Of a DNA stretch of 64,000 bases, positions 46,321-58,170 are shown piece after piece (within the stretch, counting starts at the first letter, position 1; each line of letters starts with the position of its first letter). This DNA is from Pohlia nutans (Eukaryota; Streptophyta; Bryopsida; Bryales; Mniaceae). A model generated the notes under the pieces. The model was not told the DNA's origin. It did not search any database and saw only the letters and a list, made by a program, of their open reading frames with translations. The translations under genes and the position numbers were made by a program. Location: positions 12,700,336 to 12,764,335 of the forward strand of contig CM040091.1 of the NCBI GenBank assembly GCA_022496805.1. Reading direction: 5' to 3'.

Positions 46321-47983
46321 CTTTGTCTTATCTTCTTTTGTGTCTTCTTTCATGTCTTTCTCTTGTCTTTCATCTTGTCGTCCATCTTTTCTATCTTCTT
46401 GTCTTTAATTTACCTTATTTTCTATCTTCTTTTCTATCTTCAAATTTTAATGATTTACTTTCTTGAACTTGTGAACTACAATGTTTACACGGAAATCTGT
46501 AGAAAAAATCATTTTTAAAATTAAAAACCAATTAAAAAATCTAAAATGTTTTTTGGGTCCACTGTACAGATCATTTACAAATTTCAACTTTTGTACAGTG
46601 ACAAATCCAAAGAGGAGATCCTACAGAATCTCTACAATAAATACCCAATCAACATTTTGGCCCAGTACTTCAAATTCACTCTTGCCGCCAACTAACTTAA
46701 GTTAAAACTGTTTTCAAATCCCCTCAGTTGACACTTGACAGGAGAATTTTCAAGTTTCAACGGTTCCCCCAGTTAGAATTCCTTCTTGAATGATACGGGA
46801 TATTTGATTTGATATAAATGTTATGACTTTTCTTTCTTTATTTTTTTAAGAAAATAAAAGAAAAATTAGGCACACAAGTTGCTCTCGTTGTAGGGGGAGT
46901 TTCCATCCAATGAAGTGGTTATTTTACGGTCCAAATCAAACCGCCAACATTGAACCATTATTTTTATTCAACTATAAAGATATGACATAGTTTGCATACT
47001 TTTCATAGTATCTCAAATAATATAAACTATTGTAGCCTTGTATCGTTGGCCCCAAATGTTCTTCGTGTTTCACATGTTCTCCATGCTCCTCATGTACCTT
47101 TATGTTATTTGTATTCCTCACGTACCTTGTGTTCCCTGCGTTTCACGTGTTCTCATGTGTTCTCCGTGTCCCCCATGCTTTTGCTTGTTCCTTAGGAATT
47201 TTAGAATAAATTATCCATATTTAAATTCAATTTATGGTGACTAAGTTAGATTAAAAATCCATAACTTTCACATTGTATATCAAAAAACTAGAAAACGGTT
47301 TTTGTGCACTTTTACTTGTTAAGAGCTTTCGGACAATGCCAAGAATGACACAAAAACCCCATATTTCAATTTTCATAATTTAATTCAATTTATAGTAATA
47401 AAATTTGTTTAAAACTTTGTAATTTTCACACCATAGGTCAAAACACGACAAAACAAATTGTGTGCACCCCTCCTCTTTGAGAGCTTCCAATGGTCCCAAT
47501 ATTGCGGCCGGCGGATGCACGATTGGAAATATATCAACGTTAAAAAAAAAACAAAACAAGTAGCTAGTTGCTAAGTCTTTGCTTTAAAATTTACCCTACA
47601 TTTACTTTTACGGTTTAATTATATTATTCAACCATCTCACTTCTTGAAAACAAAACATTTTTGTAGTCTCTCCCCTAGTAGAGCACAAAGAACAAACAAC
47701 CTAGAGTAAAGAAAGGGAGTACTCTTTTCCAAAGAGCATCCCAAAAGAATCTTCACTTAGATTCTCATGAGGGGATGCCATGTGCATACCATAAATTGTG
47801 GGACTCCTGAGGAAATGCCATACAATCTTCATTTCTATTTTGAAGTTAAGTGAGAACCATATTCAAAAGGGTTCTCCCTCACTCTACTCTAGTATGCTAT
47901 AATGAGCGTCATCCATCTTAGTGTGAGGGTAAACCACACCATTTACATTCTCACACTAATTAAAACAAATCATATAGTTTTAT
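46321..47983. other. Pyrimidine-rich right flank, then spacer
   Basis: 46325-46440 continues the TCTTTT-rich array matching 42880-42949. From 46450 on there is AT-rich DNA without a visible gene. Confidence 0.55.
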
Positions 47984-48571
47984 TTAACCCCAAAACGTCC
48001 CAACGTCCAGTTTTTGGACGATGAACAAATTCCAACTCACACTGCACTCACATTACTTCTTCAATGAAACTCATTCAATTTTTTGAAATTATTTTATGAA
48101 ATTATTATCCTATTTGATATTTGGATTTGGTGTTACTGGTGTACATATTTTTTTTAGATTACAAATGTGGAAGTATGTCAAGCATTTGACTAAGCCAAAA
48201 TTGCATTGACTTTAGTCCAAAAGTGAGCTTGCTAAAATGAGGTCATAAATTGAAATAACACCAAATTTTCAAAAAACCACCATTTCAAGAGTATCTCATT
48301 ACAAATCCATTCCCAAAAAAATCACTAAAAAAAAAACTAATATTTTGTTTGTAATCAAATTTAGAAGTAAATTACAATTATAACGTTGAAATTTTATTAT
48401 AAAATATCAGTGATGGCGTTGGTGAATCTAACCGTACAGATGGAACCTAAAATTCAATATCTACAACTTTCATCTGTATAACAAATTCGAAATATTCTTC
48501 TAAATAGCATTTTATTTTGATTTTTCTCAAATTGTCAATTCTGGAGATACCCTAGGACGTTTAGGGGTTAA
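47984..48571. mobile_element. TTAA-flanked MITE, 588 bp; uninterrupted relative
   Basis: Ends TTAACCCCAAAACGTCC and complement of TTAACCCCTAAACGTCC. Beside the left end ACGTCCAGTTTTTGGACG forms a hairpin. Read in reverse complement it aligns with 56450-56762 plus 57315-57376 and supplies the empty site for the nested copy there. Confidence 0.85.
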
Positions 48572-48612
48572 TTCTCAACAAATGTAAACATCTCCACGTT
48601 GAAATGATATTA

Positions 48613-49092
48613 GAGTTATCTGCAAAGTACCGCAAACCTTGGGTTTGTAACCTCTAAATTGAAAAGGACGGGGTTGCCGATGGCACTGGCAAGGTTCATT
48701 GTAGACCAAAAATAGAACTTAGGAAAGACTCAATTTAGCCGTCAAGAATTTCAAAACACTAGTTTTGTCCTCGCTTTTACCAAACGCCAAGGCAAATAAT
48801 AAGTTCTTTGTGTGGCGGTGTCACGCCATTGGTTGATGGGAGGGACTTGGATTTTGAAGTTAGATCTCACATCTAAATGAAGGAGGTAGTGGTAGTAAGC
48901 AAAGATGTGTGCCATTTGTGGAGATTTTTTTTGGGAGATTTGTACCATTCGTGGCAACTGACACCTCCATAAAACACTCAAATCCTGAATTTATTTCACA
49001 AGATTACTTTGCAACTACACTCAAATACAAATCAGATTTTCATTTCCATGAAAAAAGGAGGGCAAAAGATCTGTTTCCTTTACAAATAACTC
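48613..49092. mobile_element. GAGTTATC-ended TIR element, 480 bp
   Basis: GAGTTATCTGCAAAGTACC at the left and GTTTCCTTTACAAATAACTC at the right are inverted. Flanks read TATTA on both sides, a possible 5-bp target duplication. It belongs with 20454-20817 and 34857-35136. Confidence 0.55.
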
Positions 49093-49222
49093 TATTATCT
49101 TCAAACCAGATCTAACTTATTTCTGATTCCCCTCAATTTCTAAAAACATATAAGGCTCATGGAAGATTGCAGCCACGCAAAGAGTACGCCCTTTATAACA
49201 TGCACGTTAGAATATATGAGAT

Positions 49223-49772
49223 TTAACCCTTTGACGCGCCAGCGTCCACATTCTGGACGCTGGATGATTTCTGAAGCGTTCTTTCACCACGCACGATGAT
49301 GTTTTTCATCCATTCAATTTTTTAAAAAAAATCTTGTGCTAGTTGACTACCATTTGTACGGTACGGATCTTCAAAATAAGGTATTGAGTTTTTTTGAAAA
49401 ATAGCAAAAGTGGTTTATGTCAAGTTTCATTCTTAGTTCAAAAAGTGAGGCCTTAAACATGATTTTCCATAATAAGTAGAATCAAATAGTGAAAACCATA
49501 CCATCTTGTAGCGCATGTTATTCCAATTTCATTACAATATTTTTTAATTTTTTAATGTTAATTTTGGATTTTTAATTGAATTTCAAGAGAAAACCTTGCA
49601 AAATTAATTAATAAATATTAATAATAAATATGATGAATCCAACCGTACAGATATTATCTTCACATTGATATTTATAACTTTGCTTTGAACATCAACTCCA
49701 TTTTAATTTTTTATCAAACATTTTATAACAAATCTTTGAAAACAGTGTTGAATCGGGACCTTAAAGGGTTAA
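49223..49772. mobile_element. TTAA-flanked MITE, 550 bp, inverted partner of next
   Basis: Left TTAACCCTTTGACGCG followed by a strong hairpin (CCAGCGTCCA, loop CATTC, TGGACGCTGG at 49239-49263). Right end is the complement of TTAACCCTTTAAGGTCC. The interior matches 50028-50570 in the opposite orientation. Confidence 0.85.
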
Positions 49773-50027
49773 GCCCAAGCTCTTAATTTTTATTTGGGCG
49801 GGAAATTTGGAAATTAGGATTATAATGATAATCAAAAGTGTGGGACCTCAAATTAGACAACATTTAACATTTGCACACATGACATTAGCTGCTGCAATTA
49901 ATCCTTTCCCGCCTAGCCCTGATTTTTGAAAAGCACAGGTTTTTGGCGATTTACTTTTTGAAACTCTCTGTTGAAATTAGGGATATTATCAATAATGTTT
50001 AATCGTATAAATGTAAGCATAGCTTGA

Positions 50028-50570
50028 TTAACCCTTTAACGTCTCGATTCAACATTGTTTTCAAAGATTTGTTATAAAATGGTTGATGAAAAACAAAAAT
50101 GGAGTTGATGTACAAAACAAAGTTGTAAATGTCAATGTGTAGATAACATCCGTACGGTTGGATTCATCATGTTTATTATTAATATTTTCAAAGTAATTTT
50201 GCAAGGTTTTCTCTTGAAATTCAATTAAAAATCCAAAATTAACACAAAAAAAATTGAAAATGTTGTAATGAAATTAGAATGACATGCACTACGAGATGGT
50301 ATGGTTTCCATTATTTGATTCTACTTACTATGGAAAATCGTATTTAAGGTCTTTCTTTTTGAACTAAGATTGAAACTTGACATTAATCACTTTTGTAAAT
50401 ATTCAAAAATTCACATTATCTTATTTAGAAGATCCATACCGTACAAATGGTATTCAACTAGCACAAGAATGAAAAAAAAAAGGATGAAAAAAATCCGATA
50501 CCTATAGAAATCGAGCTGCTGAAATTCATCCGGCGTTCAGAATCTGGAAGCCGGCGCGCTCAAGGGTTAA
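50028..50570. mobile_element. TTAA-flanked MITE, 543 bp
   Basis: Left TTAACCCTTTAACGTCTCG; right end CGCGCTCAAGGGTTAA preceded by a CCGGCGTTCAG / CTGGAAGCCGG hairpin. With 49223-49772 it forms an inverted pair with both hairpins on the outside and 255 bp between. Confidence 0.85.
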
Positions 50571-52833
50571 ACAAGCGCCGGTTAGACTTTGGTTCAATCA
50601 AACCGTAGAATTGAAAGATCATAATGTGTCTTGAATCGTATAATGCACATTCAAAAACGAGGTTTTGGAGGGTTTATGACTTCAAAGTTAAATAGAATTT
50701 GGATTAGGTTTTCAAAACTGAAAATCAAGTGATTCTGCAATGACCTATGTCAACACTTCTCCATTGCAATCTTTTATGTCAACAACTGACTCATACATAT
50801 TTATTGTGAATTTTATAAGTGAGAATGACTTGTCCATATACAGATTAGGAAAAAAATGTATGCATAAATATGAAAGAAGTTGGTACATTGATCAAGATTG
50901 GAACACATACACTAATGGAGCATGAACAAGAGAACACGATTCAAAAAATAAAAGAAGATGACAAACTTCCAAACACAATTGAGTTAACTGACAAGAAGCC
51001 CATTTAACCTCCCTTTTTGCTCTACTTCTAACCTTTTTCTTAAACTATACTTGGGTTGAATAGTATCGTGTCATAAATTGTCCCCTTGTGGGCCATGGGC
51101 TTGGAGCTTTAGTGGAAGGTGTAAGAATCATTTCGAGGTGTGGAGAATAATGACAATGGCTTGGTTATAATTGTCTCCCAACTCATCATAGATTGGTTTT
51201 TGGTCTATTTATATTTCAATATGAGTTCAAGAGGAATTCAACACAAGTTTGCCAAAACTTTCCTCTTTGAGCTGAATTTTTGGTTAACTTTAATAAGTAC
51301 CGCATAATATATGTATTTTATTTATTTGTGTTTGTTGTATTTTGAGGTATTTGCAATATTTTGGTGTTTTGTAGATAGATTTTTTGATAGCTTTACAATT
51401 CCAAATTAGAATTTGAAGTGTGTGCTTGAGATGTAGCCCTACGTCTTAATTTCAAACATTGATGCTTAGTTTGGAGTAGATCTTATTGTAGGTTGCATGG
51501 TGAAAAACATACATCTGCAATCACAATGTGCGTCAAGAGGTCAAAGAGGTCATAGCTTATCAATTGTTATACAAGGACATTTAAAAATAAATAAAAATTG
51601 TTGCAACCCCTACCCCCCATTTTGCCTTCTTTAATGTTAAACATAATTAGTAATGAAACTGATATTGTTGTACTACGATACAATAGAGTTAACCTAAAAG
51701 AACGTCTCGAAGTGGAAAAATACTTTAAACTCGCCTTAGACGCGTTTTCAATTCAAAGAACAACAAAATTAGTCCAAAGTTGAACTCGTGACCTTTCCAC
51801 TGCTAGAAGAAAATTCCCACAAGTTCTCCCAAGTATAAGGGACTATTCATAAAGAACCCATGTCAAAAATTGATGATATTAGGTCCATGAACCCTAAACC
51901 CTAAACCTAATATCTTCAATTTTTTTACATGGAGGGATGGTAAGTCTCATTGATTCCCTGTACACTTACCATCCCTCAAAGTTTGTTTTTAGTTAACCCC
52001 ACCCAAAATTTCCTCATTATGGACATTCTTGTTGATGGTCTCTAAATGCTTTTCAAAAAAAGTAAAAACAAAAATTCCAACCTTATGATCTTGTACTCCT
52101 AGGCCTCGTTAACCATCCTTCAAAATTTCAAAACATTTGACCACACAAAAATTAATAAAATAGCAAATGAAGTTGAAAATTTGAAATTCCAAGTCCTGAA
52201 AAATCCGGGCTACCTTGCTTTGATGGGCTACTGAACTATAATTTTTTTTGAAACAAAGTGCCATTTTTTGACCATTCTCAAGATGAGATAGTTAACAAGA
52301 TGCATGATTCAGTTTGACAAGACGTTCAATTCAATAGCATTTTTTCAAAGACCTTGTAAAGGGTGGGGGTATGAAAGAAAGCAAGACATGTTGGCTAAAT
52401 TAAATTATCCCTTCAACTCTCTTCCAATTGGAGGAGCCTATAATTTATGGCATGCAACCTACGAGAGTTGAACAAAAGTTCCTCTTAGGTGCCCAATGAA
52501 TCTCATTGGCTTTGATTCTCAACGAGGTCACTTCCATATATTACGTAACAACGCGCGAACAAAGACAGGGTCCAAATAAATCTTTGAAGATAATTTTATA
52601 AATGATTTACATAAATATAGGATGCTCACAATTCATTACAAGAATAAAAATGAGAATATTCTTGAAATACTACTAATTATAGTAAGCGTTATTTTCAAAT
52701 TTTAAGGTACTTTTAAATACCCTTTGTTCACACGTGATACTCAAAAGATACAAAGAGTGACTTCTGTGAGCTCTGATTTTTTAGCAAGCCTACCCAAATT
52801 GTTGAAGTTGTCTTCAACATTGAGGTGTTTCAC
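50571..52833. other. Spacer with a telomere-like hairpin
   Basis: No gene recognised. At 51865-51925 arms of about 20 bp (AAAATTGATGATATTAGGT and its near complement) enclose AACCCTAAACCCTAAACC, two and a half units of the plant telomere repeat. Confidence 0.6.
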
Positions 52834-53384
52834 TTAACCCCTAAAAGCCCGAGGGGTATTGGACAAAACATAGATGTGTTATAATATGTGCCTTTCATAT
52901 GTTTGATGAAGGTTGGTTCAATAGACAAAATGTAGAGTATCATCTTTACAAATTATCCGTACGGTCAAACTTCCTAAATAATCTTTAGATCATTTTTTAA
53001 TGAATTTAAAAGCATTAACCTTCGAAAATTTGTATAAATTATAATTTTCAATTTTAGAGTTCAAAATTTAGTACGATTGGTTAAAGTTGGGCTATCTATC
53101 GTAAACTTCAAAAAAGCAAGAGAAACGATGGAGGAATCATCATTACTTTCCCCAAATAGCAAATTTTGTAACACTAAGACAATGTTGAGGTGATCTACTT
53201 TGAAAAATTCTCCCGGGTGGAGTTTAACTCATATTGCCATAATTCAAATTGGGTTGGAAAGTAGACTTGATGTAGTATTTTAAAATATTTTTTATTTTTT
53301 CAAAAAATGATTTTTTTTGTTCCGGGCAGCCCGTTTTTTCCGGGCAGCGACCAGAAAATGGTCGCTCGGGAGCTTAGGGGTTAA
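52834..53384. mobile_element. TTAA-flanked MITE, 551 bp
   Basis: Left TTAACCCCTAAAAGCCC; right GAGCTTAGGGGTTAA with an adjacent GCGACCA-GAAAA-TGGTCGC hairpin and a direct repeat of CCGGGCAGC. Full-length inverted relative of 21229-21776. Confidence 0.8.
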
Positions 53385-53509
53385 GAAAATTCTATAAATG
53401 TAGTTTTGATTGTATGGACATAGTTTTAATTGGGTTGAAAAGAAGACTTGTTTATCTTTGCCATCAAGTTCTTTTTTTGAAAAAGTTATGGAGTTCAAAT
53501 GATACACAT

Positions 53510-53995
53510 CTTCAAAATCAGTGTGATAAAATGTTTGATGAATCACAAAAATGGAGTTGATATACAAAGCAAAGTTGTAGATTTCAATGCGAGATCACAT
53601 ATCTATGGTTGGATTTAACATTTTTTTAAATTCAATATTTTAATTAAATTTTCAAGGTTTTCTTTTGAAATTCACATTCAAATCGTAAACTATTTTTTTA
53701 ATTAAACTTTTTTGTAATAATTTTGGAATAATATGCACTATAAGATGGTATATTTTCCATTATTTGATTCTTCTTATTTTTGAAAATCATTCTTAAGATC
53801 TTACTTTTTGAACTAAGAATGAAACTTGACATAAACCAATTATTTTTCTATTTAAAAATACCAAAATGGCTTATTTTGAAGATCCACACTGTACAAATGG
53901 TAGTCAAATAGTTTAAGAACAAAGATAAATGTAGATGGATGAAAAACATCATTGTATGTGGTGAAGAGTTGCATCAGAAATCATACAACGATTAG
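53510..53995. mobile_element. TTAA-type MITE lacking both ends
   Basis: The interior follows 50028-50570 (GTTTGATGAATCACAAAAAT, GGAGTTGATATACAAAGCAA, ATGCACTATAAGATGGTAT, ACTGTACAAATGGTAGTC), but neither terminus survives. Confidence 0.75.
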
Positions 53996-55907
53996 AATAT
54001 GGATGCTCACTCCAAAATGTATATACATCCAAAATGGACCTTGTGTCAAAAGTGATCTTTTACAATTGGACATTTGGACTCAAGAAACAACATTCACTAG
54101 TAAAAACATTGTTTGCATAGACTAGTAAAAAGACCCACAAGAAGTCCCAATATGACTCACTAGTTGTAGGTCTTGTCGGACATGCTTATCTAATCTAGGT
54201 GGATAGTGTTTCTACTAGTGACTAAAATTTAGACAATGATTGTACTGATCCATAAGATGAAAGCTTATTAGAGGCTAGGGTCAATTTTGGACACATTCGT
54301 AAACAATACTTTTAAACATTCATAACGAATTCAAACCGTGCCCAAATAATGCATCCTCAAGGGTGTTAAAATCTTCTGTCACTTGTCAACAAAACCCAAT
54401 AAAAATAATGTTGGTTTAATGTTCTCAATTGCGATTAATGGCAAATATGGATGCACATTCTTTACAATAAGAATACACAATGAATTTTTTAATTTTTTTT
54501 CCTTTGAAATATGAGAGGCATGAGGGACACGAGATTAAAGTGCTAAGGAGAAAACAAATCAGCCCCGAGTCCTAAGAGAGGAGCAGAAGAATAGTGAGAG
54601 TAGGAACCAACTTCCATCTAGCAAGGTAGAGACTACCAGTGCAAAAAAGATCGATTCACACACCAAGCAGAGAGAAACTCTTTAGCCAATGCAGCTTTGT
54701 TTCTTCTAAGGTAGAGGGTCATATTTCCGACCGGGTTGTATTTCCGACCCCTACTGGTTGGGGGATGGGTGTCAGAAACCAACCAACATGGTTTCAGATA
54801 GTGTCCAAGAGTGTTCTAATTTCGTCCATGCTTGGAAAAATCAAGAGCTTCTGATTGGTGTAGAAGCACTCTATTTTCAGAATCCAACCTCTCATGAAAA
54901 CCATGACTCTATGAGCGGTTAATGGTCACTCTAAGCTTTCAGACTTAAAAAATCATAGAAAATTGTAGAAATGCTCAAAAAATGTTTTTTTTGGGGGATG
55001 CCTTTGCAATAGCTTTGCAGAGCATCCAAAAATTATAAAAAAATTCTTTCACAAGTCTAAGTATGCAAACCTGAAATTCAGTCGGGAATTGGTCCCACTA
55101 CCTTAGCTACACTTGCCTGTAAGAGGCTTCTTCCAATGTGTTCTCGCAGCCTCATACAGTAATTCTCAGCCTGGGCCATTGTCAGTTCAAATTAGCAAAG
55201 TATTCACAGTGCATGCGATCGCCTTCATACTTAGTTACTGACAGTAAGTTACGTTAATAATTATACATGAATGCAATGTAAGTTATCATGGCCATCTGCG
55301 TGTCGACGCTCGTTGAACAAATTTTACTCCCAAACTCTAAATCCCCTCTCAATGTTAATGCAAGAGGACCTAAAAAAACCCCTATTTTGTGCATGTTAAG
55401 GGCCACCTCGAAAAATAACCCCCACTTCCAAGGGTTTGAAATTTCGTGAGGGGTCCTCCAAGATTAATTTTTGACCGTAGACCCCAAATTTTACCATAAA
55501 AGAATCATAGGGTACCCAAAATGTAAATTTCAAGAAATGGGGCCCATGGGTGAATAGTGCTTGCATTAACGTCGAAAGGGAATTTAAAAGCCGGAGAACT
55601 TTACTGGTGGTAAGTTAATACCTTGAAGTAACTTATGAGCCGACAAGCAGTTGCCTCTCTTTATGGGTGCCACGTTATGAAAGTTCTGGTAAGTATCAGG
55701 TTCTTTAATTGTTATTGCTGACAAGAAAATGACATGGAAGAGCAGTCGATTGCGATCAAGCACCCAGGTTGAATTCAAATAAGTTATGACCAATCCCACA
55801 TCCCATGATTGTTTTTGAGAGAGGACCGTCCTCTGTTTTGTGAATTCTGAAAGTTGCCGATCTCACTCTGGGCCTAAGTCAGTTCAGTGCATGAATCATT
55901 CATAACA
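53996..55907. other. Spacer, nothing recognised
   Basis: Short frames only (for example 54639-54854), without similarity to known families. Confidence 0.5.
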
Positions 55908-56138
55908 TTAACCCTTAAAATTTCAGATTGACCATTCTGGCCAGTATTATATGGCCGTGTTTCATTGTATTTGGAATGGTTCTACACCTCCTATGAGTTT
56001 CATATCAAAAGCGAAGTTAAAATTCATGTCTACATGGTCTTAAAAGCTATTGGGATTTTAATTTGGAACTTTCTACTTACAATAGATATTAAATATACGG
56101 AAACGTATCTACTATGCCCTCAATCCTTTAAGGGTTAA
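55908..56138. mobile_element. Short TTAA-flanked MITE, 231 bp
   Basis: TTAACCCTTAAA at the left and its complement at the right, with a GACCATTCTGGCCAG subterminal palindrome. Its right end (ACGTATCTACTATGCCCT) resembles that of 10430-10929, so it is probably an internal-deletion derivative. Confidence 0.75.
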
Positions 56139-56449
56139 GTAGTCTTTATGCACTCTGTTCATCACCTTGAGCCGGGCCTTGAGCCTCCACATGTCCACTT
56201 AGTTTTTGATGAAGTATTGTTGGGAGTGGAATATTTTACACCATCTAGTATAGAGTCAAAGTTAGGACAATGCATGCTACTGAATGTTATGTTATATGTG
56301 CTTAGGTGAGAGATGAATACATATGTGTATGGCATAATGTATACAGTTGCTCCATGTTCCATGACCTCATTCACTTCAAGCTAAAACTATATGATTCAAA
56401 CAATAAATAATAACAAATCATTTATGTACATACAATGATTAACTCAGTC

Positions 56450-57376
56450 TTAACCCCTAAAGGTCGCAATGTATCCTTGGAATTGTCAGTTTGAAAAAAC
56501 CATTGTAAAATATTTTTTAGAGGAATATTTTTGAATTGATATACAAATGAAAGTTGTAGATTTTGAATTTTACATTTCATCCATGTGGTTATATTCACCA
56601 ATGCTATCACCAATATTTTATTATGAAATTTGAAAGTAGAAATTAAAATTCCTTTTAAATTTTATTACAAAAAAATATTAATAATTTTTGGGTAAACAAC
56701 TTTGAATTGGATTTGAAATGAGATATTTTTGACATAGTGATTTTTTGAAAATTTTGTGTTCCTTAACCCTTTCAGGTGCCTGCGTCCATATTCTGAATGA
56801 CGAACGAACAGATTTGAATTGTTTGAATTCCATTCGAATTGGACAGTTTTCATCAACCAAATTTTTTCATGGTCTTGTGCAAGTTGACTATCATTTGATC
56901 GGTTTGGATCCTCAAAATAGGTTAATATGATTTTTGGAAAAACAACAGAAGTGGTTTATATCAAGTTTCATTCTTAGTTCAAAAAGTAAGACCTTGAAGA
57001 TGCTTTTTCAAAATAAGTAGAATCAAATAATGGAAACCATACCATCACGTAGTGCATGTTATTCCAATTTCATTACAATTTTTTAATTTTAAAATCCGTT
57101 AATTCATGATTTTTAATTGAATTTCAAAAGAAAAGCTTGCAAAATTAATAAAAAAGTATTTTAAAAAAATATGATAAATCCAACCGTACGGATGTGATCT
57201 TCACGTTGACATTTACAACTTTTCTTTGTACATGAACTCCATTTTTGGTTTTCATCAAACATTTTATAACAAATCTTTGAAAACAAACAATGAATTGGGA
57301 CGTTAAAAGGTTAAATCTATGACCTCATTTTTACATGGCCACTTTTGAACTAAAGTTAATGCAATTTTACTAAATA
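56450..57376. mobile_element. TTAA-type MITE split by a second one
   Basis: Starts TTAACCCCTAAAGGTCGC at 56450 and runs to 56762 (GTGATTTTTTGAAAATTTTG, TGTTCC). It resumes at 57315 (ATCTATGACCTCATTTTTAC, CACTTTTGAACTAAAGTTAA). The reverse complement of 47984-48571 is continuous across this point. The distal end is missing. Confidence 0.8.
56763..57314. mobile_element. Nested TTAA-flanked MITE, 552 bp
   Basis: TTAACCCTTTCAGGTGCC at the left, complement of TTAACCTTTTAACGTCCC at the right, TTAA at 56763-56766 and 57311-57314. Same subfamily as 49223-49772. It is inserted in the MITE that starts at 56450. Confidence 0.88.
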
Positions 57377-58019
57377 CACCATTCAATGTAGTGCATTTGG
57401 GAGAAAATATTTCCAATCAACAAGAGTTATTTCCTCCCCTAAATCAGGAAAAAAATATAAATGCAGCTTGAATGCACTGAAACTTCATTCATGGACCCAG
57501 GGGCGGGAATTCATATATCCTCAGGGCATCCTCAAATTTTCCTCAGCAAGGAGCCCCGCCACCCGCATTTGGCGTGTCTGTTTTGGCAGCAGGATGGGAA
57601 AAAAAATGCGGTTGAAGCGGCCCCAACCCTGTTGCGCTCCTATATCCTCATCGTGCGGTCCTGCGCTCCTTGATTTACGTACCCGCTGATCCTGCACTCC
57701 TGCGCTCCTCGATTGCAGCTCCTGTGCCAATTGACTTGCTATAGCGTGGAGTTTCCAGCTCCGGGAAAGGAGATAAAAGTACCGGCTGATAAGGTTCATT
57801 TGGAGTGGCCATGAACTTCCTCCAACCCTTGACGGCGGGATTGGGGCACGTAGGAGGCTCCACCCTGGGAAAGTGCAGTTGGCGGGCCTTCTTGCCGTGA
57901 AGATTGAGGATGCCCTCACCTCAAAGCAGCAAATTTCACTAAATGCAAAAATAGTGGAATCACACTTGTCAACAAGGCCTTGAATACCGGTGGCCATACC
58001 AGTGAGTTATTAAGGAATG
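57377..58019. other. Moderately GC-rich spacer, possible degraded sequence
   Basis: Contains repeated CCTGCGCTCCT-like words at 57640-57720 and a 158-codon minus-strand frame (57997-57521) that resembles no family. No feature is assigned. Confidence 0.45.
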
Positions 58020-58170
58020 ACTAAATTAATCTTAAACCTCAGCGGCGGCGGGCGGGCCGGGTCCAAAACCGGGTCGGGCCGGGCCGGGTGGTCAGAGAAA
58101 TGCCCGGGAATTCTACCCGCCGGTGATGGCGCCCGCGGTCTCGGCTCGGCGCGCACACGAGGCCGAGCTC
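58020..58170. promoter_or_regulatory. GC-rich island, candidate promoter of the TRM-like gene
   Basis: The only strongly GC- and CpG-rich non-coding stretch in the window (GGCGGCGGGCGGGCCGGG and GGGCCGGGCCGGG). It lies 3.7 kb upstream of the first secure TRM-like exon. TRM/LONGIFOLIA genes often have intron-containing 5' leaders, so this may mark the transcription start region. Inference only. Confidence 0.3.

Noticed and set aside
57521..57997. 158-codon minus-strand frame
   Set aside because: No recognisable domain, biased by local GC content, and no supporting splice or context signals.
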